A stretch of DNA of 64,000 bases from Chryseobacterium oranimense (GTDB lineage: Bacteria > Bacteroidota > Bacteroidia > Flavobacteriales > Weeksellaceae), in the NCBI RefSeq assembly GCF_900129755.1, contig NZ_FQWT01000003.1, positions 248,001-312,000 of the forward strand, written 5' to 3'. Position 1 is the stretch's first letter. Each line of letters begins with the position of its first letter. Of the stretch, positions 9,639 through 17,503 are shown piece by piece. The notes beneath the pieces were generated by a model, which made no database searches, was not told the origin of the DNA, and saw nothing but the letters and a program-made list of their open reading frames with translations. Made by a program: the position numbers and the translations under genes.

Positions 9639-10913
9639 TTATTTTAATCGTATGGACACTGCATTTTTGTGGGCAATAAGACCTTCTGCTTCTGCCATTA
9701 CTTCTATTGTTTTTCCTATTTTTTTCAAACCTTCTTTAGAAAGGTGCTGAAAGGTAATTTTTTTAACAAAACTGTCGAGGGAAACGCCGCTGTAGTTCCT
9801 TGCATAAGCATTCGTAGGCAAAGTATGATTAGTCCCGCTGGCATAATCTCCGGCACTTTCGCAGGAATAATTTCCCAGGAAAACCGATCCGGCATTGCTG
9901 ATCTGTGGAATGTACTGCTCAAAATCTTCCAGGGCAAGGATAAGGTGTTCCGGAGCATACAAATTGCTGAATTCCAAAGCTTCCTCCAATGAATTCATCA
10001 GAACAAAAACACTGTGATCAAGGGCCTGTGTAGCCAGTTCGTTTCTCGGGAGCTTCTTCACCTGTTTTTCAACGGCTTCAATGGTTTCACTGAAAATTTT
10101 GAAATCTGTGGTAATAAAAACTACCTGGCTGTCGCTTCCGTGCTCTGCCTGTGAGAGAAGATCCGCTGCACAAAATTCAGGAACAGCCTGACTGTCTGCA
10201 ATAACGAGAACTTCGCTGGGCCCCGCAGGCATATCAATCGCTACGCCGTAACGCTGCGCATATTCTTTGGCGGCAACAACATATTGGTTACCAGGTCCAA
10301 AAATTTTATACACCTTTGGAATACTTTCTGTTCCAACACTCATGGCTGCGACGGCCTGTGCACCTCCGGTTTTAAACACTTTTGTAATCCCGCAAAGCTT
10401 CGCTGTAAACAGAATTGCAGGATTAATATTACCGCTGCTGTCCGGTGGTGTACACAGGATAATTTCCTGACATCCTGCCAAATTTGCAGGTACAGCGAGC
10501 ATCAGCACTGTTGAAAATAAAGGAGCAGTTCCTCCCGGAATATAGATCCCTACTTTTTCAATGCCTCGATTTTCTCTCCAGCAGGTTACTCCTTTTACAG
10601 TTTCTATTTTTTCTGTTTCTGCTATCTGCGCATTGTGAAATTTTGATATATTTTCTTTAGCCTGCTTAATGGCTTTCTTTAAATCTTCAGAAATTTTGTC
10701 TGCCGCATTCTCCAATTCTTGTTCTGTTACTGCAATTTGTGGTGTTACTGCCCTATCAAATTTTTTATTGAATTCAATAAGAGCACTGTCTCCCTGTTCT
10801 TCAACAGTATTAAATATTTTCCTGATCAGCCCGGATATTTCTTTCTGCTCCATTACAGGACGTTTTACGAGATCCGGCCATGCATTCCGTTCTGGATATC
10901 TGTATATTTTCAT
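9639..10913 (-). CDS. hisD: histidinol dehydrogenase
   Basis: A 424-residue zinc enzyme that makes the final two oxidations of histidinol to histidine with NAD. VGIYIPGGTAPLFSTVLMLA, FGPGNQYVVAAKEYAQ, AGPSEVLVIAD and LLSQAEHGSDSQ (zinc/catalytic His) are clear. The late segment YAPEHLIL holds the catalytic Glu/His pair. It is preceded by hisG with a 2-nt gap and followed by hisC with 4 nt. Confidence 0.97.
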   Translation of the reverse strand: MKIYRYPERNAWPDLVKRPVMEQKEISGLIRKIFNTVEEQGDSALIEFNKKFDRAVTPQIAVTEQELENAADKISEDLKKAIKQAKENISKFHNAQIAETEKIETVKGVTCWRENRGIEKVGIYIPGGTAPLFSTVLMLAVPANLAGCQEIILCTPPDSSGNINPAILFTAKLCGITKVFKTGGAQAVAAMSVGTESIPKVYKIFGPGNQYVVAAKEYAQRYGVAIDMPAGPSEVLVIADSQAVPEFCAADLLSQAEHGSDSQVVFITTDFKIFSETIEAVEKQVKKLPRNELATQALDHSVFVLMNSLEEALEFSNLYAPEHLILALEDFEQYIPQISNAGSVFLGNYSCESAGDYASGTNHTLPTNAYARNYSGVSLDSFVKKITFQHLSKEGLKKIGKTIEVMAEAEGLIAHKNAVSIRLK

Positions 10914-10915
10914 AA

Positions 10916-11773
10916 TTAAATCACCATTTTATCGATTGGAATAATGAGTATGTCCTGCGCTCCGTTTTCTTTCAGTTCATCAATGACGTCCCAAAATCTT
11001 ACTTCATCAATTACTGAATGAATACTGCTCCATCCTTGTTCAGCCAAAGGAATAACCGTAGGGCTTTTCAATACCGGAAGCACAGAAGCAATGGCGCTGA
11101 TCTTTTCATCAGGAACATTCATCAGAATGTATTTTGAATTCTTTGCTTTCAAAACGGACTTAATTCTAAATAGAAATTTATCCAAAATAGCTTCCTTCTG
11201 AACATCAAGCACGGATGTTTTTGCAAGAACAGCTTCTGATTTAAGAATGGTAACCGTTTCTCTCAACCCGTTTTTAAATAAGGTGCTTCCTGAACTTACA
11301 ATATCACAGATCCCATCTGCAAGGCCGATATTAGGAGCTATTTCAACGGAACCGGAAATGATGTGGATATCGGAAACGATCCCTTTTTCATCAAGGAAAT
11401 TTCTAAGGGTGTTGGGATAGGACGTGGCAATCTTTTTACCCTGAAAGTAAGAAAGATCGTCGGTTTCCACTTCTTTGGGAACGGCTAAGGAAACACGGCA
11501 TTTTGAAAATCCAAGCTTCTCAACAATCCTGATATTTTTCTGTTTTTCTTCTAAAAGGTTTTCGCCAACGATAGCAATGTCTACCACTCCATCTTCGAGG
11601 TATTGTGGAATATCCGAGTTTCTGAGGTACATGATTTCCATCGGGAAGTTGTCTACAGAAACCTTGAGCTGGTCTTTACCATTGTTGACGAAAATACCGC
11701 AGTCTTTGAGGAGCTGTAGAGAATCTTCGTAAAGTCTGCCGCTTTTCTGAATCGCAATTTTTAATTTACTCAT
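10916..11773 (-). CDS. hisG: ATP phosphoribosyltransferase (long form, HisG_L)
   Basis: First enzyme of the pathway; it condenses ATP with PRPP. The 285-residue length and C-terminal regulatory ACT-like domain (about 210-285) mark the long hexameric form, which is feedback-inhibited by histidine and needs no HisZ. KIAIQKSGRLYEDSL, VGENLLEE and SGSTLFKNGL (PRPP loop) are visible. It is the first structural gene of the operon, 148 nt downstream of the leader-peptide stop. The attenuator terminator lies in between. Confidence 0.97.
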   Translation of the reverse strand: MSKLKIAIQKSGRLYEDSLQLLKDCGIFVNNGKDQLKVSVDNFPMEIMYLRNSDIPQYLEDGVVDIAIVGENLLEEKQKNIRIVEKLGFSKCRVSLAVPKEVETDDLSYFQGKKIATSYPNTLRNFLDEKGIVSDIHIISGSVEIAPNIGLADGICDIVSSGSTLFKNGLRETVTILKSEAVLAKTSVLDVQKEAILDKFLFRIKSVLKAKNSKYILMNVPDEKISAIASVLPVLKSPTVIPLAEQGWSSIHSVIDEVRFWDVIDELKENGAQDILIIPIDKMVI

Positions 11774-11845
11774 TGTATTATTTTAGATAAATCTGAGCAA
11801 ATAAAAACTGATCTGTTGAAGATTTCCGGGAAGAATTCGGGAAAC

Positions 11846-11877
11846 AAAAAAACCGTCTATTTACTCAGACGGTTTTT
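11846..11877 (-). terminator. his operon attenuator terminator
   Basis: Read on the minus strand, AAAAACCGTCT (11877-11867) pairs with AGACGGTTTTT (11858-11848) over 11 bp with an 8-nt loop, and T continues to 11846. It lies between the leader peptide and hisG rather than at an operon end. A second copy of AGACGG at 11922-11917, overlapping the leader stop codon, can pair with CCGTCT of the 5' arm as antiterminator. Confidence 0.88.
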
Positions 11878-11884
11878 AATTATT

Positions 11885-11922
11885 TTGATTTTAACACATG
11901 TTTATATCAATCAGTTCCGTCT
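11885..11922 (-). promoter_or_regulatory. his antiterminator strand and inner helix
   Basis: On the minus strand AGACGG (11922-11917) is identical to the 3' arm of the attenuator and complementary to its 5' arm. A nested helix TTGAT (11910-11906) with ATCAA (11889-11885) would close the long loop of this alternative structure. A ribosome finishing at the stop codon would cover AGACGG and let the terminator form. A ribosome stalled at the His codons would leave it free. Confidence 0.75.
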
Positions 11923-11972
11923 TAGCAGAGATGATGATAGTAATGATGAAGTGTTAAAAAATTCGGTTTCAT
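11922..11972 (-). CDS. hisL: his operon leader peptide MKPNFLTLHHYYHHLC
   Basis: A 16-codon ORF starts at ATG 11972 and stops at TAA 11924-11922. It has two pairs of CAT histidine codons (HH-YY-HH), four His in 16 residues, placed just before the stop. It lies 18 nt after the -7 box, upstream of an intrinsic terminator and the complete his operon. This is the arrangement of classical ribosome-mediated attenuation. The peptide itself probably has no function beyond being translated. Confidence 0.9.
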   Translation of the reverse strand: MKPNFLTLHHYYHHLC

Positions 11973-11989
11973 TGTTTTGAATTGTGGTA

Positions 11990-12019
11990 CAAATGTAGGG
12001 TTTATTTTTAAACTGCAAA
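11990..12019 (-). promoter_or_regulatory. his operon promoter
   Basis: On the minus strand TTTG (12019-12016), an 18-nt spacer and TACATTTG (11997-11990) match the Bacteroidota housekeeping promoter almost ideally. The -33 element starts only 7 nt after the stop of the upstream glycosyltransferase gene. Initiation near 11983 would place the leader ATG about 11 nt into the transcript. Confidence 0.85.
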
Positions 12020-12025
12020 GTTTTT

Positions 12026-13123
12026 TTACAGATTTTTTTTGTAGAGTTCCATTAACTGTGCTGCAATAGGTTTGTCATTAAATTTCTGAACAAACTCGAA
12101 ACTCTTTTCTGCACGGCGTTTTCTTTCAGACTCATTTTCCCAGAGGAATTTTATTTTAGTTCCTATATCAACGTAATTGTTGGGATCAATATAAACAGAA
12201 TCTTTTCCACCCGCTTCCGGCAAGCAGCTGGTATTGCTGGTGATCGTTGCTGTTTTTGAGAAAAGTGCTTCTATTACCGGAATTCCAAAGCCTTCAAAAA
12301 AGCTAGGATACACGAAAATATCTGCCAGCTTGTAGATCACAGCCAGTTCATCCATAGAAACTCCTTCGAGGAAAAACACCTGTTTTTCCATCTTGTTTTT
12401 CTTGATAAAAGCCTCTACTTTTTTATAATACTTTGTCTTTCTTCCCACTACAACCAAAGGAATTTCAGTAACACTTATCCCTTTAACTATATTCAAAAGG
12501 TTTTTCCTGGCTTCAATGGTTCCTACATTTAAAATATAACGTTCCGGAAGGCTGAACTTTTCTTTTACAGCCTGAATTACATCATCTGGCTGCTGTTCTT
12601 TAAAGGCTTTGTGACAGCCCTGGTAAATAACTTCTATTTTACTTTCAGGAACTTTCAGATAGGTGATAATATCTCTTTTGGTCTGTTCCGAAATGGCAAT
12701 GATTTTATCGGCAGAAATAGCTGCTTTTTTGAATTTCCACAAGTGAATCTTCCGGTCAAAAAAAGAATAATACTGGGGGTATCTCATGAAAATCAGATCA
12801 TGGATGGTCACAATTTTTCTGATAGGTTGTTTGCCCCATTTCAAAGGCAGTTCACCGGAAAGACCGTGAAATATCTGTGCTCCTTCTTTCTGCGCATCTT
12901 TTCCCATTTTAAGCTGCCGGGAAAGGTTTCCTTTAGAAGTCGGCACAAATTTCACATTGGGATTTTCCAGAATGTCTCTGCCTCTTTCCGAACTGTTTTT
13001 ATTCAGCAGCAGGTATTCGTTTTCAGGATAATACTGGGAAAGAATCCTGATAAGATCCCTGGAATAATTGCCCAATCCGGACGTATTGTGAAAAAAACGT
13101 TTTGCATCGAAGGCAATTTTCAT
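12026..13123 (-). CDS. glycosyltransferase family 4 protein
   Basis: A 365-residue GT-B type retaining glycosyltransferase, probably cytoplasmic and acting on a cell-surface glycan or lipid acceptor. SGLGNYSRDLIRIL near the N-terminus is the acceptor-side glycine loop. TIHDLIFMRYP is typical of the mannosyltransferase-like branch. The C-terminal nucleotide-sugar site FFEGFGIPVIEAL has the E-x7-E motif. It stands alone, not in a polysaccharide cluster, between dapD and the his operon, so donor and acceptor cannot be deduced. Confidence 0.88.
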   Translation of the reverse strand: MKIAFDAKRFFHNTSGLGNYSRDLIRILSQYYPENEYLLLNKNSSERGRDILENPNVKFVPTSKGNLSRQLKMGKDAQKEGAQIFHGLSGELPLKWGKQPIRKIVTIHDLIFMRYPQYYSFFDRKIHLWKFKKAAISADKIIAISEQTKRDIITYLKVPESKIEVIYQGCHKAFKEQQPDDVIQAVKEKFSLPERYILNVGTIEARKNLLNIVKGISVTEIPLVVVGRKTKYYKKVEAFIKKNKMEKQVFFLEGVSMDELAVIYKLADIFVYPSFFEGFGIPVIEALFSKTATITSNTSCLPEAGGKDSVYIDPNNYVDIGTKIKFLWENESERKRRAEKSFEFVQKFNDKPIAAQLMELYKKNL

Positions 13124-13166
13124 ATCAGAGTTTTTTATAAGCTTAATGGTTTAAAGGTATAAATAA

Positions 13167-13198
13167 AATAAACCCTAAATGAGTATTCAGGGTTTATT
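13167..13198 (-). terminator. terminator after dapD
   Basis: AATAAACCCT (13167-13176) pairs with AGGGTTTATT (13189-13198), with an inner AAT/ATT helix. The A-rich left flank supplies T on the minus strand. It lies between the dapD stop and the glycosyltransferase start. Confidence 0.75.
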
Positions 13199-13243
13199 AT
13201 ATAAATTTTAAAATGAAACTTTAAAATTTAGAGAAAACATAGC

Positions 13244-14056
13244 TTATACCGCTACATTATTCTCTCTTAAAGCATCATTAAGAGATGTTTTCTTATCTGT
13301 AGATTCTTTTCTCTGCCCAATAATCAATGCACATGGAACCTGGTATTCTCCTGCAGGATACTGTTTTGTATAGCTTCCAGGGATTACCACTGAACGTGCA
13401 GGAACTCTTCCTTTGATCTCAACCGGCTGATCTCCTGTAACATCGATAATTTTTGTAGAAGCAGTCAATACTACATTGGCGCCCAAAACAGCTTCTTTTT
13501 CTACGTGAACACCTTCTACTACGATACATCTTGAACCGATAAAACAGTCATCCTCAATAATTACAGGAGCAGCCTGTAATGGTTCCAGTACGCCACCGAT
13601 ACCTACACCACCACTCAGGTGAACGTTTTTACCGATCTGTGCACAGCTTCCTACTGTAGCCCAGGTATCCACCATGGTTCCTGAATCTACATAAGCACCG
13701 ATATTCACATAAGAAGGCATCATAATGACTCCTGAAGCCACAAAAGATCCTTCTCTTGCGATAGCATGAGGCACAACTCTTACTCCTTTTTCAGCATAAT
13801 TTCTCTTCAAAGGAATTTTGTCATGAAATTCAAACGGACCTACTTCAATAGTTTCCATTTTCTGGATCGGGAAATACATTACTACAGCTTTCTTCACCCA
13901 TTCGTTCACCTGCCATCCGTTTTCCGTAGGCTCAGCAACACGAAGTTCTCCGGAATCCAATAAGGAAATAACTTCTCTTATCGCCTTCTGGCTGTCTTCA
14001 TTCTGTAATAAATCTCTATTATCCCAAATGTTTTCAATTGTTTGTTGTAACGACAT
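13244..14056 (-). CDS. dapD: 2,3,4,5-tetrahydropyridine-2,6-dicarboxylate N-succinyltransferase
   Basis: A 270-residue left-handed beta-helix acyltransferase in the succinylase branch of diaminopimelate and lysine synthesis. Hexapeptide-repeat segments are clear between about 100 and 215, including GSFVASGVIMMPSYVNIGAY, SGGVGIGGVLEPLQ and EDDCFIGSRCIVVEGVHV. The C-terminus VVIPGSYTKQYPAG matches DapD. Length and architecture are normal. It is monocistronic, with its own -7 box and terminator. Confidence 0.97.
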   Translation of the reverse strand: MSLQQTIENIWDNRDLLQNEDSQKAIREVISLLDSGELRVAEPTENGWQVNEWVKKAVVMYFPIQKMETIEVGPFEFHDKIPLKRNYAEKGVRVVPHAIAREGSFVASGVIMMPSYVNIGAYVDSGTMVDTWATVGSCAQIGKNVHLSGGVGIGGVLEPLQAAPVIIEDDCFIGSRCIVVEGVHVEKEAVLGANVVLTASTKIIDVTGDQPVEIKGRVPARSVVIPGSYTKQYPAGEYQVPCALIIGQRKESTDKKTSLNDALRENNVAV

Positions 14057-14092
14057 GTTTCTTGTTTAAATTAATTTGAAAATTATTCGCGC

Positions 14093-14100
14093 CAAAGATA
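14093..14100 (-). promoter_or_regulatory. -7 box of dapD
   Basis: On the minus strand TATCTTTG fits TAnnTTTG, 36 nt before the dapD ATG. No -33 element at 18-21 nt spacing is obvious. Confidence 0.55.
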
Positions 14101-14218
14101 CAAAAAAGTTCAGCAAAACAGTTTTATCGTGTATGCTTTTAACGAAACATACCCATCTGCAATACTGTACTTTTTCACCACAAATTTTCGGATAATAAAA
14201 TCCGTCTATTGCAATGGT

Positions 14219-14797
14219 TTATAGCACTCTCTGGGCATGGAGGTAGGCTTTATTCCAGTATTTTTCGTTTAATGAAGAAATAATGACTCCTTTTGAAGTG
14301 GAAGCATGAATGAATTTTACTTCTCCATCTGCTCCGATATCATGAACAATTCCTACATGAGAAACCCTGCTTCCTCCGGCTGTGGCGAAAAAGAGAAGAT
14401 CGCCGGGTTTAACGTCTTTGATATCAATTTTTTTACCGGCATCGGCCTGATCTGCAGATCTGCGCGGAAGGGAGAAATCATTTTCTTCAAAAACTTTTAC
14501 GGTAAAGCCGGAACAGTCAAAACCTGACGAGCTGTTCCCTCCAAATTTATAAGGAGTTCCGAGGTATTTCTCTGCATCTTTAAGAATATCACTGACAGAT
14601 CTGGAAACATTTCCATCAAATTTAGAATCCAGCTTTCTGAGATTTTCAGCCTTTGCAACAGTTTTGCTTGTTGTCTTTTTTTTGGAAGCTACATTTTTTG
14701 ATGATCCGCAGGAAACTGTAATAACGGAGGCCATCATCAGAACGGAAAGCTGCTTTATCCTTAAGTTTTTTTCAAATAATCCCGGTATCATATTCAT
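14219..14797 (-). CDS. NlpC/P60 (C40) family lipoprotein, cell-wall endopeptidase
   Basis: A 192-residue envelope protein. The N-terminus has a hydrophobic segment and a lipobox ending VSC near residue 30, so it should be a lipoprotein. The C-terminal NlpC/P60 domain (about 70-190) has the Cys nucleophile in FDCSGFT, the catalytic His in SHVGIVHD and the third polar residue in FIHAST. Family members cut gamma-D-Glu-DAP bonds in murein stem peptides. The N-terminus before the hydrophobic stretch is longer than usual, so an internal Met may be the true start. Confidence 0.92.
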   Translation of the reverse strand: MNMIPGLFEKNLRIKQLSVLMMASVITVSCGSSKNVASKKKTTSKTVAKAENLRKLDSKFDGNVSRSVSDILKDAEKYLGTPYKFGGNSSSGFDCSGFTVKVFEENDFSLPRRSADQADAGKKIDIKDVKPGDLLFFATAGGSRVSHVGIVHDIGADGEVKFIHASTSKGVIISSLNEKYWNKAYLHAQRVL

Positions 14798-14828
14798 CTG
14801 ATTTTAAATGAAGTAACTAATTGTTTGA

Positions 14829-14836
14829 CAAATATA
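14829..14836 (-). promoter_or_regulatory. -7 box of the NlpC/P60 gene
   Basis: On the minus strand TATATTTG matches TAnnTTTG, 31 nt before the annotated ATG. Confidence 0.5.
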
Positions 14837-14920
14837 CATTTTATATTTTAATTATAATAAAACTATACTACAACTATATGATAAATATATGTTAAAATTA
14901 TGATTTCTTATATTTATTAG

Positions 14921-14928
14921 TATATTTG
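14921..14928 (+). promoter_or_regulatory. -7 box of the 215-residue hypothetical gene
   Basis: TATATTTG matches TAnnTTTG and lies 17 nt before the ATG at 14946, in a very AT-rich divergent spacer. Confidence 0.5.
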
Positions 14929-14945
14929 ATCTCCAATTTGGTGAT

Positions 14946-15593
14946 ATGGCAACGTATGAAAGTTTAATAAAGATCAAAGGCAGTGTAGGCGATCTGGTTT
15001 TTTACAGCCTGAACGGGAAAAATGTGGTTCGTAAAAAGAGTGGATTCAATAAAACTGCTTTCAAAAAAAGCCCTTCTTATGAAAAGGTAAGGCAGAACAG
15101 TTCTGAGTTCGGGCACTGCTCAAAAGCAGGAAAAACCATACGCGGCTGTATTGAAAAGTACATTAAAGAGTCCGGAGAACCCCTGCTCTACCAAAGATTT
15201 GCAAAGCTGATGACCGCAATCAAAGATCTTGATACTGTTTCAGAGAAGGGAAAAAGGACCGTACAAAACGGCCTTATTACTGAGGAAGGGATGCACCTTC
15301 TTAAAGAATTCAAATTTGGAGAAAAGGAGAATTTCAGTGCAGGAACTTATCTTTCCGTAGAAAACGAGGCAAGCATTCTGAATCTGGATAACCGTCTTTC
15401 AGCAGATGAAATAGTTATGGTCACCATTCATGTGGATCTGGAAGCATATACTGCTGAATTTTTTGAAGAGAAAGCTTCTGTAAAAAATGAGAAAGAGATC
15501 CGTCTAAAAAAGTACTTTCAGGACGACAAACTTCTTCTCTGCTTTTTAGTGATTAAGGATAAAGGAAAAATTACCCATATGGGGTTTATTTAA
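14946..15593 (+). CDS. hypothetical protein, 215 aa
   Basis: A soluble protein without signal peptide or membrane segment. The N-terminal pattern IKGSVGDLVFYSLNG, then a basic stretch, then SYEKVRQNSSEFGHCSKAGK resembles an uncharacterised Bacteroidota family I recall with IKG-x-GG-xFY and RTREN-xEFG motifs. That resemblance comes from memory, not a search. The second half alternates beta-like hydrophobic stretches. It is single, with its own promoter, facing a lipoprotein gene across a shared terminator. I assign no function. Confidence 0.8.
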   Translation: MATYESLIKIKGSVGDLVFYSLNGKNVVRKKSGFNKTAFKKSPSYEKVRQNSSEFGHCSKAGKTIRGCIEKYIKESGEPLLYQRFAKLMTAIKDLDTVSEKGKRTVQNGLITEEGMHLLKEFKFGEKENFSAGTYLSVENEASILNLDNRLSADEIVMVTIHVDLEAYTAEFFEEKASVKNEKEIRLKKYFQDDKLLLCFLVIKDKGKITHMGFI

Positions 15594-15598
15594 ATAAA

Positions 15599-15630
15599 AA
15601 AAGGCCTGCAGATTAATCTGCAGGCTTTCT
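15599..15630. terminator. bidirectional terminator
   Basis: GCCTGCAGATT (15604-15614) is followed directly by its reverse complement AATCTGCAGGC (15615-15625). A-rich sequence on the left and T on the right let it serve both convergent genes. Confidence 0.85.
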
Positions 15631-15633
15631 GTC

Positions 15634-16002
15634 TTATTTTTTGTCTCCTGTCCAGGTCCCGTATCTTGCAGGGGTAGGAACAGCGTTTGACCAGCTTCCG
15701 TTTCCTTTTTTATCTCTTGAAAGGGTTCCTTTGAACTCGCCATCATCAGGCAACCCGACCACAGCGGTAAGATCCCCGGTTTCGGTTAAGTTCCCGGAAA
15801 TATTATAATTTTCATCATTGACTGTAGAGTGCATGGTGCCGGTTACTTTGCCGTCGCTGGCTACCACAAGATTCCAGGTTCCGTCATCGCTTCCTGTATA
15901 CTTTCCTGACCATGTTCCTATATAATCATAAATGGTGTCATCATCAGAACTGCATCCGATAAATAAAAAAGCGGTTAAAAGAAGTAAAAAAAGTTTCTTC
16001 AT
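15634..16002 (-). CDS. small lipoprotein, beta-rich
   Basis: A 122-residue protein with signal peptide and lipobox FIGC at about residues 13-16, followed by SSDDD. This acidic start is typical of Bacteroidota lipoproteins that may be surface-exported. The mature part alternates Gly/Trp-rich strands (YIGTWSGKYTGSDDGTWNLV and later GSWSN, GTWTGDKK) suggesting a small beta-barrel or lipocalin-like fold. Function is unknown. It converges on the gene at 14946. Confidence 0.8.
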   Translation of the reverse strand: MKKLFLLLLTAFLFIGCSSDDDTIYDYIGTWSGKYTGSDDGTWNLVVASDGKVTGTMHSTVNDENYNISGNLTETGDLTAVVGLPDDGEFKGTLSRDKKGNGSWSNAVPTPARYGTWTGDKK

Positions 16003-16418
16003 AGTTTCTAATAGTTTATAAGCTAATCAAATTTTATTGTTATTTATTCATCCCTACTTTGAAAATAGGAGCTGAATTATTTATTTTCTGTATTGTTCCG
16101 TGCAAATCTACTAATTTTTTCATTTAAATTATCTGAATTTTAATCAGCCGTTTATATTTTTATGAATTAGCAGCTTATTTTGGCTAAAATACAATTATTT
16201 ACTAAAGAGAAACAAACAATCATGCCGTATTTCAGTAAAATGATTTACAAAACATTATCATTTGTATTTTACAGAGATTGGATTTCGTTTTTCAATGTTA
16301 AATTTAAATTCAGATTATTTAATTCTTTAAATTTAATTTAAATAGAAATTACTTTCATATTTATAAATATTTCTTACTTTAGTGAAAAATATAAACTCAT
16401 TAAAACCTAATAAGCACC
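16003..16418. other. 416-bp AT-rich intergenic region
   Basis: No coding frame, hairpin terminator or clear repeat is seen. It holds the divergent upstream regions of the lipoprotein at 15634 and the secreted protein at 16419. Only imperfect TAnnTTTG-like boxes are present. Confidence 0.6.
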
Positions 16419-17102
16419 ATGAAAACAAGACTCTTTTTTTTTGCCACAGTTACTTTATTTATTAATATCAGTTCACAGGTAGGGATTAATACTGCTACAC
16501 CATCGCATACTTTAGATGTCAACGGACAAGCCAGAGTAAGAGGATTGGCCAACGCCGAAAGGAAAATTGTTGCAGCCGACCAGCAGGGAGTTTTAATTTT
16601 AATTTCCCCTGAAGAAGTTTTTTCTCCTAAGGCATTACTGAACACTTCTACATCAGCAGCAGAACAAAGACTGACTGTTTATGAAGGAAAATGTTTTCAG
16701 CCCGCCGATAATGCTTCAGCCTGTACGGTCAGCGTTAACCATTACAGCTCCTGCGCAGGTTTTACCAGGGCTGTAGATACTCAAATTGTAGTAGGACAAA
16801 CCATCAATACAGTGAACGGACAATTTTTGGGAACCTGGTCTGCCCGTTTTATTGATAATAAAGGTTATGTAGGAGGAATAACAGCTGCTGAACAGGTTGC
16901 TCCCGATTATCCCAGAATCTCCTACCCTTCTGCGAATACAGCCAATTATTTAGGCAGCGGCTCATTTTCCGGACAGTGTAACGCAGATCTGGTAACGACC
17001 ATTAACCAGGCAACCGGTGATATCAAAGTGGAATCTGTAAAGAGAAGTATGTTTGCCCATCTTGTTTATCTTTTGTCCATATCCCGTTCAAAAAGCAACT
17101 AA
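16419..17102 (+). CDS. secreted protein with VGINTxTPxxTLDVNG motif
   Basis: This 227-residue protein has an N-terminal signal peptide (cut near ISSQ). It then carries VGINTATPSHTLDVNGQARV, a motif common at the start of large Bacteroidota surface or fibre-like proteins that often end in a chaperone domain. Here the protein is short and has no such domain. The middle is Cys-containing and beta-rich (SACTVSVNHYSSCAGF). The last 20 residues are hydrophobic and basic. I checked for a frameshift at the C-terminus and saw no clear sign. Function is unknown. Confidence 0.75.
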   Translation: MKTRLFFFATVTLFINISSQVGINTATPSHTLDVNGQARVRGLANAERKIVAADQQGVLILISPEEVFSPKALLNTSTSAAEQRLTVYEGKCFQPADNASACTVSVNHYSSCAGFTRAVDTQIVVGQTINTVNGQFLGTWSARFIDNKGYVGGITAAEQVAPDYPRISYPSANTANYLGSGSFSGQCNADLVTTINQATGDIKVESVKRSMFAHLVYLLSISRSKSN

Positions 17103-17304
17103 ACTGATATTTCAGCAAATAACGACATTTATGAGTGAGGCTAGGGCAATATGGGTTTATTACTACGTGAGTTCTTTTAACAGCTAAATAGTTTGGAGCT
17201 ATCATTTTAAAAAGGTTTAGATTTTATACCAGTAGCTATTTACTTCCTATTTTTCATTTACATTATACATCTTAATATTAATCTTTTGTTATGTTTTAAA
17301 ATAA

Positions 17305-17330
17305 AAAACCACTCTTGTGCGAGTGGTTTC
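17305..17330 (-). terminator. terminator after the bacteriocin-like gene
   Basis: AAACCACTC (17306-17314) pairs with GAGTGGTTT (17321-17329) around a 6-nt loop. The A-run on the left gives T on the minus strand. It lies 18 nt past the stop of the small peptide gene. Confidence 0.8.
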
Positions 17331-17347
17331 AATAAAAGAATATAAAA

Positions 17348-17503
17348 TTAAGGAGCGTATTTGCATTGAAATTCTGCACATTGGATTCTATATACCTCAC
17401 ATACACCGGTATCTGGATCAGCACAGATCAGAAGTCCTGCAGTAATTACTCTCAATTCTTTTTTGTTCAACTTTTTTCCTTTTTGAAGATTTTGTGTTTT
17501 CAT
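17348..17503 (-). CDS. bacteriocin-like / RiPP-type precursor peptide, 51 aa
   Basis: I chose the ATG at 17503, not the upstream Met in the longer frame, because it gives the leader MKTQNLQKGKKLNKKELRVI. The basic K-x-LNKKELR-x-I-x-AG pattern resembles the double-glycine-type leaders of Chryseobacterium bacteriocin-like peptides. Cleavage after VITAG (residues about 19-23) would release a 28-residue acidic core with four Cys (ICAD, GVCEV, IQCAEF, QCKYAP). A terminator follows. No modifying enzyme, peptidase-containing exporter or immunity gene lies nearby, so it is an orphan precursor. The product is inferred from sequence pattern only. Confidence 0.72.
   Translation of the reverse strand: MKTQNLQKGKKLNKKELRVITAGLLICADPDTGVCEVYRIQCAEFQCKYAP

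Noticed and set aside
12611..13162. A long plus-strand open frame (183 residues) opposite the glycosyltransferase gene
   Set aside because: It is antisense to a clear GT4 coding region with canonical motifs, and its composition shows no known domain or signal.
16990..17102. Suspected frameshift at the C-terminus of the secreted protein
   Set aside because: The end looked odd (hydrophobic, basic), but I found no continuing homologous frame downstream, so the ORF is kept as intact.
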